DNA of 64,000 nt from Ferruginibacter sp. (GCA_019638575.1 JAHBTN010000009.1:1-64000), one strand, 5' to 3'; counted from the first letter of the stretch, positions 27,664 through 37,011 are shown. Made by a program: numbers and translations. Notes: a model not told the origin generated them from the sequence alone.

Positions 27664-27682
27664 ATATTAATCTTATTAATAT
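27664..27682. promoter_or_regulatory. Palindrome between the divergent TonB and nuclease promoters
   Basis: ATATTAAT (27664-27671) and ATTAATAT (27675-27682) are perfect 8-base arms around CTT. The palindrome abuts the expected -33 region of the nuclease gene and lies about 43 bases upstream of the receptor's -7 box. It is a plausible shared operator, though AT-rich sequence makes chance dyads more likely. Confidence 0.45.
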
Positions 27683-27705
27683 CCCTTTAATACAAATGAG
27701 TTAAA

Positions 27706-27713
27706 TAACTTTG
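27706..27713 (+). promoter_or_regulatory. -7 box for the secreted nuclease-fold gene
   Basis: TAACTTTG matches TAnnTTTG perfectly and lies 21 bases before the ATG at 27735. It also excludes an in-frame TTG at 27711 as the start. Confidence 0.65.
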
Positions 27714-27734
27714 CCCACACTTATTAAAAATCTT

Positions 27735-28781
27735 ATGCAAAAAATTTTAATTACAGTTGTAGTTACATTCTTTCTATTTTCTACTGCAATTGCTCAAAAA
27801 GCTCAATATCGCCCTGCTATTGTTGCGTTTTACAATTGCGAAAATTTTTATGACACAGTAAATAACCCAATAGTGGATGATGAGGAATTTTTACCCAACA
27901 GTGAAAGGCATTATGATTCACATATATTTTTAGATAAAGTTGACAGGCTTTCGTCGGTAATATCGCAGTTAGGCACTGATATTAACCCTGATGGTTTTGC
28001 TATACTGGGTGTTGCAGAAATTGAAAATGACACAGTACTAAATATATTAACACACAGTAAAAAATTAAAAAACCGAAATTTAAAAATAGTACACTACGAT
28101 TCTCCCGATAAGAGAGGTATAGATGTAGGGCTGCTTTATAATCCAAAATATTTTACACCGGTATATAGTAAACCGCTTTTTGTTAAACTTCCGGGAGGCA
28201 CAAAGGATGCATATTTTACCCGTGATGTATTATATGTAAAAGGAGTGTTGGATGGAGATACTATACATGTAATGGTAAACCACTGGCCCTCCAGGTCGGG
28301 TGGCGAGGAAAGGTCGATGCCTGCCAGGGCTGCTGCAGCAGGAGTTTGCAAAAGAATTGTTGATTCGCTTATGGCTATAAGTCTGCAAACAAAAATACTT
28401 ATCATGGGCGATTTAAATGATGACCCCGTTAGCCCAAGTATGACTAAAGTTATTGAAGCTAAAAGTTCGGAAAAAGGCTTAAAAGATGGCGGAATTTATA
28501 ACCCATGGGTTGATTTTTATAAAAAAGGTATTGGCACAATAGCATACCAGGATGCCTGGGGTTTATTTGACCAGATTGTTCTTTCAAAAGCATGGTTGGA
28601 TAAGGAGCAACCCGGTTATCATTTTTATAAAGCCACCATTTTTAATAAAGAATTTTTAGTGCAGCAAACAGGCAAATACAAGGGTTACCCAAAAAGAACA
28701 TGGGATGGCACTACGTATAATTATGGTTACAGCGATCACTTTCCGGTATTTATTACTTTATTAAAAAAAGTGAAAGGTTAA
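27735..28781 (+). CDS. Secreted endonuclease/exonuclease/phosphatase-family enzyme
   Basis: A 348-residue protein with a signal peptide (1-20, STAIAQ). The DNase I-like fold is recognisable from YNCENFYD (33-40), VAEIEND (93-99, metal-binding Glu), NHWPSRSGG (182-190, catalytic His183), GDLNDDP (225-231, Asp226 and Asn228) and YSDHFPV (332-338, Asp334 and His335). The set of catalytic residues is complete. Family members are nucleases or phosphatases; location outside the cytoplasm fits DNA, RNA or phosphoester scavenging. It is divergent from the TonB receptor unit, 147 bases away start to start, and convergent with the exonuclease gene. Start chosen at 27735 because the -7 box covers the earlier codon. 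Confidence 0.9.
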   Translation: MQKILITVVVTFFLFSTAIAQKAQYRPAIVAFYNCENFYDTVNNPIVDDEEFLPNSERHYDSHIFLDKVDRLSSVISQLGTDINPDGFAILGVAEIENDTVLNILTHSKKLKNRNLKIVHYDSPDKRGIDVGLLYNPKYFTPVYSKPLFVKLPGGTKDAYFTRDVLYVKGVLDGDTIHVMVNHWPSRSGGEERSMPARAAAAGVCKRIVDSLMAISLQTKILIMGDLNDDPVSPSMTKVIEAKSSEKGLKDGGIYNPWVDFYKKGIGTIAYQDAWGLFDQIVLSKAWLDKEQPGYHFYKATIFNKEFLVQQTGKYKGYPKRTWDGTTYNYGYSDHFPVFITLLKKVKG

Positions 28782-28792
28782 AAGCAGTTTTT

Positions 28793-29533
28793 TTAGTTTA
28801 CAATTATTATTTGACTGGCCGATAAGACAGGCTGGTTTTTAAAACGCATAATTATGTTTCCTGTGGTGGCCACATCTTTTTGGCAATAGGTTACAATACG
28901 TTTTAAGCCACTCTCATTATCATCCCTTATAGAAGACCAATACACTTCACCAACCATACTGCCGTCAATATCATCTTTAGGCGATGGTATATTTAATGCT
29001 GCCGCCAAAAGTTTCAAAGAGGTATAATGCTTGTAATCGCCAAAGCGCCAGTATTGAAATGTATCAATCATATTAGTTTCCCAGGGTTTCATGTTTTGAA
29101 AATCTAGAAATAGCGGTACCTGTAATCCATTAATTAGCAAACGGCGGCAAATAAAAGGTATGTCAAACTCTTTAATATTATGGCCTGTAAAACTCCATTT
29201 GTTATTGTTCATCTCCATCTTCTGCAAGGCAGCTATAAAATCCTGCAATAATATTTTTTCATCGTGGCCGTAAAATGATTTTATCCTTAATTGAAATTCT
29301 TTTCCTTCTTTTTTAAAATAGCCTACACTTATACAAATTACTTTTGCAAACTCTGCCATCACCCCTGCCCGCTGCGGATAAAATTCTGCAGTGCTTATGC
29401 CTTCGGGTAATTGCCTTTGCACTTTTTCCTGCCATAAAACCTGCCATTCTTCGGTGAGCTCGGCAAATGTTGCTTTTTCCGATACAGTTTCTATATCAAT
29501 TAGCAGGAGGTTTTCTAAGCGAATGTTTTGCAT
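28793..29533 (-). CDS. 3'-5' exonuclease, PolB-like (DEDDy)
   Basis: A 246-residue ribonuclease H-fold protein matching the predicted PolB-like 3'-5' exonuclease family. Motif Exo I is IDIET (Asp13, Glu15), Exo II is GHNIKEFDIPF and Exo III is YCQKDV, giving the DEDDy set. No signal peptide is present, so it is cytoplasmic and probably works in DNA repair or proofreading-like trimming. It is convergent with the secreted nuclease gene (11 bases between stops) and should not be counted as part of that system without further evidence. Confidence 0.85.
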   Translation of the reverse strand: MQNIRLENLLLIDIETVSEKATFAELTEEWQVLWQEKVQRQLPEGISTAEFYPQRAGVMAEFAKVICISVGYFKKEGKEFQLRIKSFYGHDEKILLQDFIAALQKMEMNNNKWSFTGHNIKEFDIPFICRRLLINGLQVPLFLDFQNMKPWETNMIDTFQYWRFGDYKHYTSLKLLAAALNIPSPKDDIDGSMVGEVYWSSIRDDNESGLKRIVTYCQKDVATTGNIIMRFKNQPVLSASQIIIVN

Positions 29534-29629
29534 TGCTACAAGTTATACTTGTAAAATACAAATTGGTTTTTATAAATACAAAAGAAGTGAGTGAAAGCCT
29601 GTAAAAGTAAACAGTAAGTTAGTTAACCA

Positions 29630-30250
29630 TTAAAATGTAAGTCCTATAAAAACCTGTATGCTTTGGCTTTTCCAGCTTTGGCGGTTATCAATGGCATTTA
29701 AATCGGTAAGGCCAAGTTTATATCTTGCACCCAGGTTTACCAGCGGAAGTTGAATCCATACACCGCCAATTGCCGCCCACTCGCCATTTTTATAAATGTT
29801 GCTATTATTTTTAAGGCTGTCAACAGTTTGTTTTAGCAATCCTCCATACGTAGGCCCTACCTGTAATTTTATTCTTTTGCTGGGCCCCACATTTATATTA
29901 AGCAACAAAGGAACTTCCAGGTAGTTTAATTTTGATTTTTTTTGGCTGCCCCCCTGAAATAAATCATAATAAATATCATTGGGATCGTTAGTGAATTCAG
30001 ATGATGTTTGTACAAAATTTACTTCGGGCTGCAGGCCAAACCTGTTACTGAAATTTAATTGTACAAATGCACCTGCCTGGAAATTGAAATTAAACCCTTC
30101 TTTATATGATTTACCCGAAATTTTATTAATGTTTACACCACCTTTAACTCCAAAACGAAATAAATTTTCATGATCGCCACCTAGCTTGTTTCGTTGTGCA
30201 ATTGCATTACTGCTTACCAGGATGAGTATGATTAAAAATGTTTTTTGCAT
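29630..30250 (-). CDS. Outer membrane beta-barrel (PorT-like/porin family) protein
   Basis: A 206-residue protein with a signal peptide (1-18, NAIAQ). The mature chain has the family pattern FRFGVKGGVNINKISG, then GFNFQAGAFVQLNFSNRFGLQPEVNFVQ and LGARYKLGLTDLNAI, ending with a strand IQVFIGLTF. These features are typical of the 8-strand outer membrane beta-barrel domain common in Bacteroidota. The function is unknown and many paralogues usually exist. It is probably monocistronic. Confidence 0.82.
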   Translation of the reverse strand: MQKTFLIILILVSSNAIAQRNKLGGDHENLFRFGVKGGVNINKISGKSYKEGFNFNFQAGAFVQLNFSNRFGLQPEVNFVQTSSEFTNDPNDIYYDLFQGGSQKKSKLNYLEVPLLLNINVGPSKRIKLQVGPTYGGLLKQTVDSLKNNSNIYKNGEWAAIGGVWIQLPLVNLGARYKLGLTDLNAIDNRQSWKSQSIQVFIGLTF

Positions 30251-30408
30251 AGTATTTATTTTGTTTTGGCTTATCTTTTACAACCAAGATTATGCCAAAG
30301 AAAAAATTCAGTTCTGCTGTATCAATAAACAAACAAATAGCCTGTACATTAAATACAGGCTAATAAAATCTTTATGAATACAAACGTGTTAAGGTTTTAT
30401 TTATTTTA

Positions 30409-31032
30409 TTAAATCTTATCCAGCACTGCATCCACAATACCATATTTCACCGATTCTTCGGCATTCATCCAGTAATCACGGTCAAAATCCTTTATCACTT
30501 TTTCTACAGTTTGCCCGCAGTTTTTTGCCAGTATTTCGGCGCCCAACAACTTGGTTTTCTTTATTTGCTCGGCCATAATTTCAAGATCGGCACTGGTGCC
30601 TTGCCCACCGCCACTGGGCTGATGAATCATCACTTCGCCGTTAGGAAAAATAAACCGTTTTCCTTTTTTACCTCCACTTAATAAAATACTTCCCATACTG
30701 GCTGCCATACCCATACAAACAGTACTTACCGGCGAGCTAATCATTTGCATAGTATCGTAAATAACCATACCGCTGGTAACAATACCTCCGGGGCTATTAA
30801 TATAAAATGTTATTTCTTTTCCCGGTTCTATGGCCTCAAGGTACATGAGCCTGTTGGTGATATCTTTTGCGCTTTTATCATCTACCACACCCCATAAAAA
30901 AACTTTTCGTTGTTCAATAAATTTTTTATCAAACTGCCAGCTACTCATCATTTTTTCCATAGGGTTTTCAGGCGATGCTTCGGGTTTATCATCATCATCA
31001 AAACGGGTATTATTGTTCTTATAAAAATTCAT
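30409..31032 (-). CDS. clpP: ATP-dependent Clp protease proteolytic subunit, second copy
   Basis: A 207-residue serine peptidase. The catalytic triad is visible: Ser112 in GMAASMGS, His137 in MIHQPSGG and Asp186 in DFDRDYW. The N-terminus is acidic and lineage-specific ([17 protein letters not shown]). It lies 19 bases downstream of another clpP and shares that transcript. Two clpP genes in tandem can yield a mixed two-ring complex, as in other bacteria with ClpP1/ClpP2; whether that happens here is inference. No clpX, clpA or tig is adjacent. Confidence 0.92.
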   Translation of the reverse strand: MNFYKNNNTRFDDDDKPEASPENPMEKMMSSWQFDKKFIEQRKVFLWGVVDDKSAKDITNRLMYLEAIEPGKEITFYINSPGGIVTSGMVIYDTMQMISSPVSTVCMGMAASMGSILLSGGKKGKRFIFPNGEVMIHQPSGGGQGTSADLEIMAEQIKKTKLLGAEILAKNCGQTVEKVIKDFDRDYWMNAEESVKYGIVDAVLDKI

Positions 31033-31051
31033 AACTGGTTTATTTTTGTTT

Positions 31052-31744
31052 TTAGTCTTTCTTTTGTTTACGTTGGTTCATTATTAATACTTCGTCAATA
31101 AGACCGTATTCTTTTGCTTCAAACGAAGTAAGCCATTTATCCCTGTCGCAATCCTGGGCAACTTTTTCAACCGGCTGGCCGGTATGAAAGGAGATGATGT
31201 TATACAGTTCTTGCTTTACTTTTTTTACTTCGTTTACTGTAATTTCAATATCACTTGCCTGGCCACCAGCACCTGCACTGGGTTGGTGCATCATAATGCG
31301 GCTGTGCTTTAATGCTGTACGTTTTCCTTTTGCGCCGGCACACATCAACACTTGCCCCATGCTGGCAGCCATACCTGTGCAGATGGTTGCAATATCGGGT
31401 GTGATGAACTGCATAGTATCGTACATACCCAGGCCTGCATATACACCGCCACCGGGGCAGTTGATATACATTTGTATATCACGTACACGGTCGGTACTTT
31501 CTAAAAACAATAGTTGTGCTGTAACAATATTAGCCACTTCGTCATTAATGGGATAACCTAAAAAAATAATTCTGTCCATCATCAACCTGCTGTAAACATC
31601 CATAACGGCAATGTTCATGGGACGTTCTTCAATAATGTTAGGTGTAAGATTGGTTACATTATGTTTTACATAAGCATCGAGTGTGTTACTGCTAATGCCT
31701 TTATGTTTTATGGCGTATTTTTCAAATTCTTTTCCAAAGTTCAT
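31052..31744 (-). CDS. clpP: ATP-dependent Clp protease proteolytic subunit, first copy
   Basis: A 230-residue serine peptidase with Ser128 (GMAASMGQ), His153 (MMHQPSAG) and Asp202 (DCDRDKW). The N-terminal ~45 residues are longer than in the downstream copy and could be a propeptide or axial-loop extension. Sequence between the catalytic residues differs clearly from the second copy (e.g. [19 protein letters not shown] against [19 protein letters not shown]), so this is an old duplication rather than a recent one. A -7 box precedes it. Confidence 0.93.
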   Translation of the reverse strand: MNFGKEFEKYAIKHKGISSNTLDAYVKHNVTNLTPNIIEERPMNIAVMDVYSRLMMDRIIFLGYPINDEVANIVTAQLLFLESTDRVRDIQMYINCPGGGVYAGLGMYDTMQFITPDIATICTGMAASMGQVLMCAGAKGKRTALKHSRIMMHQPSAGAGGQASDIEITVNEVKKVKQELYNIISFHTGQPVEKVAQDCDRDKWLTSFEAKEYGLIDEVLIMNQRKQKKD

Positions 31745-31781
31745 AAAAATAGATTGCTGTTAAAATGATAGCTTTTGTAAG

Positions 31782-31789
31782 CAAATATA
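31782..31789 (-). promoter_or_regulatory. -7 box for the clpP pair
   Basis: TATATTTG on the minus strand matches TAnnTTTG and lies 37 bases before the first clpP ATG. The -33 element is not clear. Confidence 0.45.
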
Positions 31790-31826
31790 GTTGATTGTAA
31801 TACCCTAAAAAAAGTAACCATAAATT

Positions 31827-32522
31827 TTAATCCCTGCTACGGCCCTGGTAAATAAGTATATATTGCACCAGCATAGCAATAGATGCAAGTGCAGCTACAA
31901 CATATGTTAATGCCGCCCATTTAAGAGCATCTTTAGCTTTATCGTACTCGGCACCTGTGGCCATATGTGTATTATCCAGCCATTTTAAAGCCCTGGCAGA
32001 TGCATCAAACTCTACTGGTAAAGTAATGATGGTAAATAATGTTGTTATTGCAAATAAAATAATACCAACCAATAAAACTGTAGGGTTTCCACCCCCAAAC
32101 CCCAGGAAACCAAGGCCAATAATTATTATCCATTGCGATAGTTGGCTGCTTATATTAACTACCGGAACCAGTTTACTTCTTAGCGTTAACATAGAATAAG
32201 CAGTAGCATGCTGCACAGCATGGCCACATTCATGCGCTGCCACAGCGGCAGCAGATACATTGGCGCCTGAATACACATCGGGGCTTAGGTTTACAGTTTT
32301 GTTTACCGGGTTGTAATGGTCTGATAAGAAACCATCAACAGAAATAACTTTTACATCATAAATACCATTATCCCTTAGCATTTTCTCAGCTACCTCTCTT
32401 CCGCTAAGGCCACTGCTAACCGGCACTTTACTGTATTCGGCAAATTTGCTTTTTAGTCTAAACTGCACCAACATGCCAAGGCCCATAAAAAGTAAGGATA
32501 CTACAATGATTCCAAATGTCAT
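31827..32522 (-). CDS. Zinc metallopeptidase, YugP type, membrane-anchored
   Basis: A 231-residue membrane protein. An N-terminal transmembrane helix (about 2-20) is followed by a cytoplasmic or periplasmic segment and the zinc-binding HECGH at 97-101. Two or three further hydrophobic helices follow (WIIIIGLGFLGF, VLLVGIILFAITTLF and the C-terminal ALTYVVAALASIAMLV). This matches the YugP/Zn-peptidase-2 family, whose substrates are unknown. It stands alone between the atpA terminator and the clpP promoter. Confidence 0.87.
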   Translation of the reverse strand: MTFGIIVVSLLFMGLGMLVQFRLKSKFAEYSKVPVSSGLSGREVAEKMLRDNGIYDVKVISVDGFLSDHYNPVNKTVNLSPDVYSGANVSAAAVAAHECGHAVQHATAYSMLTLRSKLVPVVNISSQLSQWIIIIGLGFLGFGGGNPTVLLVGIILFAITTLFTIITLPVEFDASARALKWLDNTHMATGAEYDKAKDALKWAALTYVVAALASIAMLVQYILIYQGRSRD

Positions 32523-32686
32523 TTTTAAAAGATTTTATTTTATTTGATTTTACAAACAACAAGCCAATTATTTTTTATGCCATTTCGGCAATTTTACTAA
32601 AGATATATTTTCATTTTTATCTAAAGGTTATTCAATATCATAGTATATAAGTATTTATTATTAACAGCACCTGTAGCCTGCATAAA

Positions 32687-32716
32687 AAAAAGGAGAGAAT
32701 AAATTCTCTCCTTTTT
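32687..32716 (-). terminator. Terminator of atpA
   Basis: Arms AAAAAGGAGAGAA (32687-32699) and TTCTCTCCTTTTT (32704-32716) pair around a 4-base loop. On the minus strand the stem ends in a T run. It lies 21 bases after the atpA stop. Confidence 0.9.
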
Positions 32717-32737
32717 AAACTAAAAATATTATTTACC

Positions 32738-34318
32738 TTAAGCTTTATACTGGGCAGTTAAGCCAGCAGCCAGCTCTGTCATTTTCTTCAAACTCTCATC
32801 ATTCAATACACCTTTCTTAAACTCGGCTAATATTTCAGGATGCTTGTTTTCCATTTCCATCAGGAAGTGATCTTCAAATGCTTTTACATTTTTAACAGCC
32901 ACATCTTTTAATAAGCCTTGTGTACCCAGGTAAATGATTGCCACCTGCTTTTCTACAGTAAATGGAGAGTATTGTGGTTGTTTAAGAACTTCCACATTTC
33001 TTGCACCTTTATCAATTACGTTTTTGGTTGCAGCATCCAAATCGCCACCAAACTTACTAAATGCTTCCAACTCACGGTAAAGGGCCTGGTCTAATTTAAG
33101 TGTACCGGCCACTTTTTTCATTGATTTAATTTGTGCGTTACCACCCACACGGCTTACCGAAATACCTACGTTGATAGCAGGCCGTATACCGGCATTAAAC
33201 AGGTTACCTTCAAGGAAAATCTGTCCGTCGGTGATTGAAATTACGTTAGTGGGGATATAGGCCGATACGTCGCTCGCCTGTGTTTCAATAATTGGTAAAG
33301 CGGTTAAAGAGCCACCTCCTTTTACCAGGTGTTTAATTGATTCGGGCAGATCGTTCATCTGTGCGGCAATTTCATCCTTAGAAACTACTTTAGCAGCCCT
33401 TTCCAGTAAACGGCTATGCAGGTAAAACACGTCACCCGGGTAAGCTTCACGGCCCGGCGGACGGCGTAATAAAAGAGACACCTCACGATATGCAACAGCC
33501 TGCTTACTTAAATCATCATAAATAATTAAAGCAGGGCGGCCGGTATCACGGAAATATTCGCCAATTGCAGCTCCGGCAAATGGTGCATAGAACTGTAATG
33601 GTGCCGGGTCTGATGCAGATGCAGCAACGATAGTGGTATATTCCATCGCTCCAAACTCTTCCAATGTTTTCATGATACCTGCAATGGTAGAGGCTTTTTG
33701 ACCAATGGCTACATATATGCAATAAACCGGTTTGCCGGCTGCAAAAAATTCTTTTTGGTTGATGATGGTATCAACAGCAATAGCTGTTTTACCTGTTTGG
33801 CGGTCGCCAATTATCAATTCACGCTGGCCACGGCCGATGGGAATCATAGCATCAATGGCTTTGATACCTGTTTGCAAAGGTTCTTTTACAGGCTCACGGA
33901 AAATTACACCTGGCGCTTTACGCTCAAGAGGCATTTCGTACAATTCGCCGGTAATGGGGCCTTTACCATCAATTGGCTCGCCCAAAGTATTAATAACACG
34001 GCCGCTCATACCTTCACCTACTTTTATAGATGCTATTTGCCCGGTACGTTTTACTTTATCTCCTTCTTTAATTTCGCTGCTGTCGCCCATCAAAACCACA
34101 CCCACATTGTCTTCTTCCAGGTTAAGAGCAATAGCTTTAACACCGTTTTCAAACTCCACCAATTCGCCCGAGCGAACATTGTTAAGACCGTAAACACGGG
34201 CAATACCGTCGCCCACCTGTAAAACAGTACCTACTTCTTCCAGGCTGGCGCTTGCATTAAAATTGCTTAATTGCTGGCGAAGGATTGCTGAAATTTCATC
34301 TGGCTTAATTTCTACCAT
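32738..34318 (-). CDS. atpA: F-type ATP synthase subunit alpha
   Basis: A 526-residue F1 alpha subunit with the P-loop GDRQTGKT at 171-178 and the alpha-specific [17 protein letters not shown] and [23 protein letters not shown] segments (arginine finger region). It is the regulatory nucleotide-binding partner of beta in the F1 hexamer. The N-terminal [16 protein letters not shown] contacts delta. It has its own strong promoter and terminator, and no other ATP synthase gene lies upstream or downstream, unlike the usual atpHAG order. Sequence and length are normal, so it is most likely the functional copy. Confidence 0.97.
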   Translation of the reverse strand: MVEIKPDEISAILRQQLSNFNASASLEEVGTVLQVGDGIARVYGLNNVRSGELVEFENGVKAIALNLEEDNVGVVLMGDSSEIKEGDKVKRTGQIASIKVGEGMSGRVINTLGEPIDGKGPITGELYEMPLERKAPGVIFREPVKEPLQTGIKAIDAMIPIGRGQRELIIGDRQTGKTAIAVDTIINQKEFFAAGKPVYCIYVAIGQKASTIAGIMKTLEEFGAMEYTTIVAASASDPAPLQFYAPFAGAAIGEYFRDTGRPALIIYDDLSKQAVAYREVSLLLRRPPGREAYPGDVFYLHSRLLERAAKVVSKDEIAAQMNDLPESIKHLVKGGGSLTALPIIETQASDVSAYIPTNVISITDGQIFLEGNLFNAGIRPAINVGISVSRVGGNAQIKSMKKVAGTLKLDQALYRELEAFSKFGGDLDAATKNVIDKGARNVEVLKQPQYSPFTVEKQVAIIYLGTQGLLKDVAVKNVKAFEDHFLMEMENKHPEILAEFKKGVLNDESLKKMTELAAGLTAQYKA

Positions 34319-34362
34319 AATTATAATTTGATATTTTTATTTAAAGGCCTTTTTTGAGGCTG

Positions 34363-34394
34363 CAAAGGTAGGGTTTGAAGTGCGGAATGGCAAA
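34363..34394 (-). promoter_or_regulatory. Promoter of atpA
   Basis: On the minus strand TTTG (34391-34394), 20 bases, then TACCTTTG (34363-34370). Both elements match the consensus. The -7 box ends 44 bases before the ATG. Confidence 0.75.
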
Positions 34395-34573
34395 AAAAAC
34401 AACCGGATTTTATAAAATTAAATATCCGTTTCTCTATCCATTATTTTAAGCCTTAGAGGAAGTACCAAAATGTCGGAAATGCAATCTATAAACAGGATAA
34501 ATTGGGTACAGTAATATTTTGAAATATATTAATTCTAATCAGCCATTGGCAATACATTACAATATTGAATGTA

Positions 34574-35467
34574 TTAATTTCTCACATCGAGCCCCCAGCT
34601 TAATTTATTACGCAGTGTTTGTAAAAAATTATTTTCATTAAGCCTGATAAGGTTAATGCAAAACGCTTCTTTTTTAACCGCCAGTTGAATTTCTTTTGGA
34701 ACAATTTCACGGCGGCTGTCTAAAGTGCAAAGAAACCCATCGGTACGGCCTTCTACTTCAAACGAAATAATGGTGTTATCGGGTACAACTATAGGGCGAA
34801 TATTGAGGTTATGTGGCGATACAGGTGTGATAACAAAACTTCCGCTATCGGGAAAAACAACCGGGCCATTACAACTTAATGAGTATCCTGTAGAGCCTGT
34901 GGGTGTGGCCACAATTAACCCATCGGCCCAGTAAGTATTTAAAAATTCGCCATTTAGATAAGTATGAATCTTAATCATGGGCGACGAATCTTTTTTATGT
35001 AATGTAAATTCATTGAGTGCATACGATACGCCTTCAAATAACGGGATATCTGCATCCAGGTGAATGAGAGTTCTTTTATCTAACACATAAGTACGGTTTA
35101 GCAATGCTGCAACAGCCGAATGAAAATCTTCTTTACCTATATTGGCTAAAAAACCTAGCCGTCCGTAATTAATACCTGCAACCGGTATGCCGCTGTCTTT
35201 TACCAGTGTTACTGTATCCAGCAAAGTTCCATCACCGCCCAGGCTTATAAGAAAATCAATATTTTCATCCAAATCGTCGGATGAATTAAAAGTGGAGTAT
35301 TTTGCTTTTGAATTGATAGCTGAGTAAAACTGGTTAAAAAAGTCCTGGTAAAAAACCAATTCCACCCCGCTTACAGCCAGTTCATCTAGTAAACTAAGTA
35401 CATCCTGGTGCTGGTTATTTTCTATGCCCCTGCTGTAAATTGCTATTCTCATGCCTTTATCAGCCAT
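34574..35467 (-). CDS. nadK: NAD kinase
   Basis: A 297-residue cytosolic kinase that phosphorylates NAD to NADP. The hallmark GGDG (77-80) in ISLGGDGTLLD, the NE/Y motif YALNEFTLHK and the glycine-rich TPTGSTGYSLSCNGP are all present. It follows the BamA-like gene after 23 bases and ends the CBS-BamA-nadK unit. No oddities were seen. Confidence 0.96.
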   Translation of the reverse strand: MADKGMRIAIYSRGIENNQHQDVLSLLDELAVSGVELVFYQDFFNQFYSAINSKAKYSTFNSSDDLDENIDFLISLGGDGTLLDTVTLVKDSGIPVAGINYGRLGFLANIGKEDFHSAVAALLNRTYVLDKRTLIHLDADIPLFEGVSYALNEFTLHKKDSSPMIKIHTYLNGEFLNTYWADGLIVATPTGSTGYSLSCNGPVVFPDSGSFVITPVSPHNLNIRPIVVPDNTIISFEVEGRTDGFLCTLDSRREIVPKEIQLAVKKEAFCINLIRLNENNFLQTLRNKLSWGLDVRN

Positions 35468-35490
35468 TGGGCTGATTAATTGTTTTTTTA

Positions 35491-37011
35491 TTAAAAACCC
35501 GATTGATTATGTAAAAATAATCCGTTTTCGCCTAACTGGTTAAAACTATATTCAAACCTCAGGTTGATATCATACAAAGTAAGTATATCTATCCCAAACC
35601 CGCCGGAACATAGCAAACGGTTATTAAGCCGGGTAGTATAAATATCTTTTGTATAAACATATCCCAGGTCGCCATAAGTTTTTGCAAAAAATGTGAAAGG
35701 TATTTTTGTAAATAGTTTTGGAAAAAGCCTGAACGGCACTTCAAAAGAAACGATTTTTTTCTTCAGCGTATATTTTGTTAATGCAGTAGCTACACCATCA
35801 ATAACATAATACTCCAGGCCACGCAGGTAGTTTTCGCCATAGCCAAGCCCACGCTGATTAATGTAAGCTTGTGTAAATGGTAATTTAATTTTTGCATACA
35901 ACTGAAAACTGCCATACCAGTTTTTACCCATTGCATAATATTTATTATATCCTGCTTCTACTGATAACATATTAATTCCGCCTGTAAACCCAAGTCCACG
36001 TTTTTGTATTTGCAAAAACCCGGTTTTACCGGTTAATGGATAAGAATTGTTATTGACTTTAGAATATTGTAACGTGTATATAAAATCAAAAAAACCTTTT
36101 GAAGTTACAGAGTCGTTAAAATAATTAGGGTTGTACTGCTTGTCAATAACAGAATCGGCAATGGTAAGATGGCTGTAACTTATTGAAAAAAGTTGTTTTT
36201 TAAACAAGCCTTTTCTTATTGAATAACCTGCGTTTAAATACCAGCTTTTGTAAACAAAATCTGCTTTTTCTTTTATTACCGGGTTGGAAGGATAGAACAA
36301 CAAAGAATCGTTGTAATTTGTTTTGTATGGAAGTTCTCGGCGTTGGTTATAACCACCGCCAACAATAAACCCTTCGGTAAGCGCCCTGTTGCTGTACGGC
36401 GCATTGTAACTGAATGAAATATTTCTTGTATAACCGTTTATAAGATAAATACGTAACTGGTCTCGCCTGCCGCTGAGGTTATAATGAACAAATTTAATCC
36501 CATAATCAACCCTCGAAAGGCTGTGGTTGTATGTTTTCCACCATTCATTAAAATTGCGGTCAACTAATTTAAATTGCGGAATAGGATATATATACCATCG
36601 CTCTGATACTCTTACTGCAATACTAATATTCACAGAATCTAAGGCTACCAGTTCAAACTTAACTTCATTAAACAATGATGTGTTATAAACCTGTGTACGG
36701 GCTTGTTCCAGTTCTTTTTGTAAATGGCTTACCAGCAGAGAGTCGCCTTTTTTAAATTGAATTTCACGATGAACAATATATACTTTGGTTTTTTTAGTAC
36801 CTGAAACTTCCAGTTCTTTAATGCAAACTTTGTAGTTATTTCCTGTAAGTAATACAGTATCGGTAAAAATAAAATCGGGTGTTTTTGTTTTTTGAGAATG
36901 TCCCTGCGCAACTACAAAAAGAAAAATAATAAGGCAGAAGATTTTTTTAATACTACTCACTGGGTTAACTGCCCGGTATTGCATGCAATATGGCCAATGA
37001 TAAGCCGGCAT
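35491..37011 (-). CDS. BamA/TamA-like outer membrane protein with a POTRA-type domain
   Basis: A 506-residue protein. A short N-terminal segment precedes a signal sequence IKKIFCLIIFLFVVAQGHSQ. One or two POTRA-like modules (about 50-145; KVYIVHREIQFKKGDSL, then NTSLFNEVKFELV) lead into a C-terminal surface-antigen barrel. It is shorter than true BamA (about 800 residues), which fits an accessory Omp85-type protein. The ATG at 37011 overlaps the CBS gene stop (TGATG), favouring this start; an internal ATG at 36984 is also possible. The transported substrate is unknown. Confidence 0.8.
   Translation of the reverse strand: MPAYHWPYCMQYRAVNPVSSIKKIFCLIIFLFVVAQGHSQKTKTPDFIFTDTVLLTGNNYKVCIKELEVSGTKKTKVYIVHREIQFKKGDSLLVSHLQKELEQARTQVYNTSLFNEVKFELVALDSVNISIAVRVSERWYIYPIPQFKLVDRNFNEWWKTYNHSLSRVDYGIKFVHYNLSGRRDQLRIYLINGYTRNISFSYNAPYSNRALTEGFIVGGGYNQRRELPYKTNYNDSLLFYPSNPVIKEKADFVYKSWYLNAGYSIRKGLFKKQLFSISYSHLTIADSVIDKQYNPNYFNDSVTSKGFFDFIYTLQYSKVNNNSYPLTGKTGFLQIQKRGLGFTGGINMLSVEAGYNKYYAMGKNWYGSFQLYAKIKLPFTQAYINQRGLGYGENYLRGLEYYVIDGVATALTKYTLKKKIVSFEVPFRLFPKLFTKIPFTFFAKTYGDLGYVYTKDIYTTRLNNRLLCSGGFGIDILTLYDINLRFEYSFNQLGENGLFLHNQSGF

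Noticed and set aside
28793-29533. PolB-like exonuclease as a member of the nuclease/TonB locus
   Set aside because: It has no signal peptide, is convergent rather than co-directional, and belongs to a family tied to intracellular DNA metabolism.
29537-29553. Dyad TACAAG/CTTGTA just before the PolB-like exonuclease gene
   Set aside because: Arms of 6 bases in AT-rich sequence are expected by chance, and no promoter box is associated.
33698-34222. Overlapping 150-175-codon frames opposite atpA
   Set aside because: They are antisense to the most conserved part of atpA, with no recognisable domain or start context.
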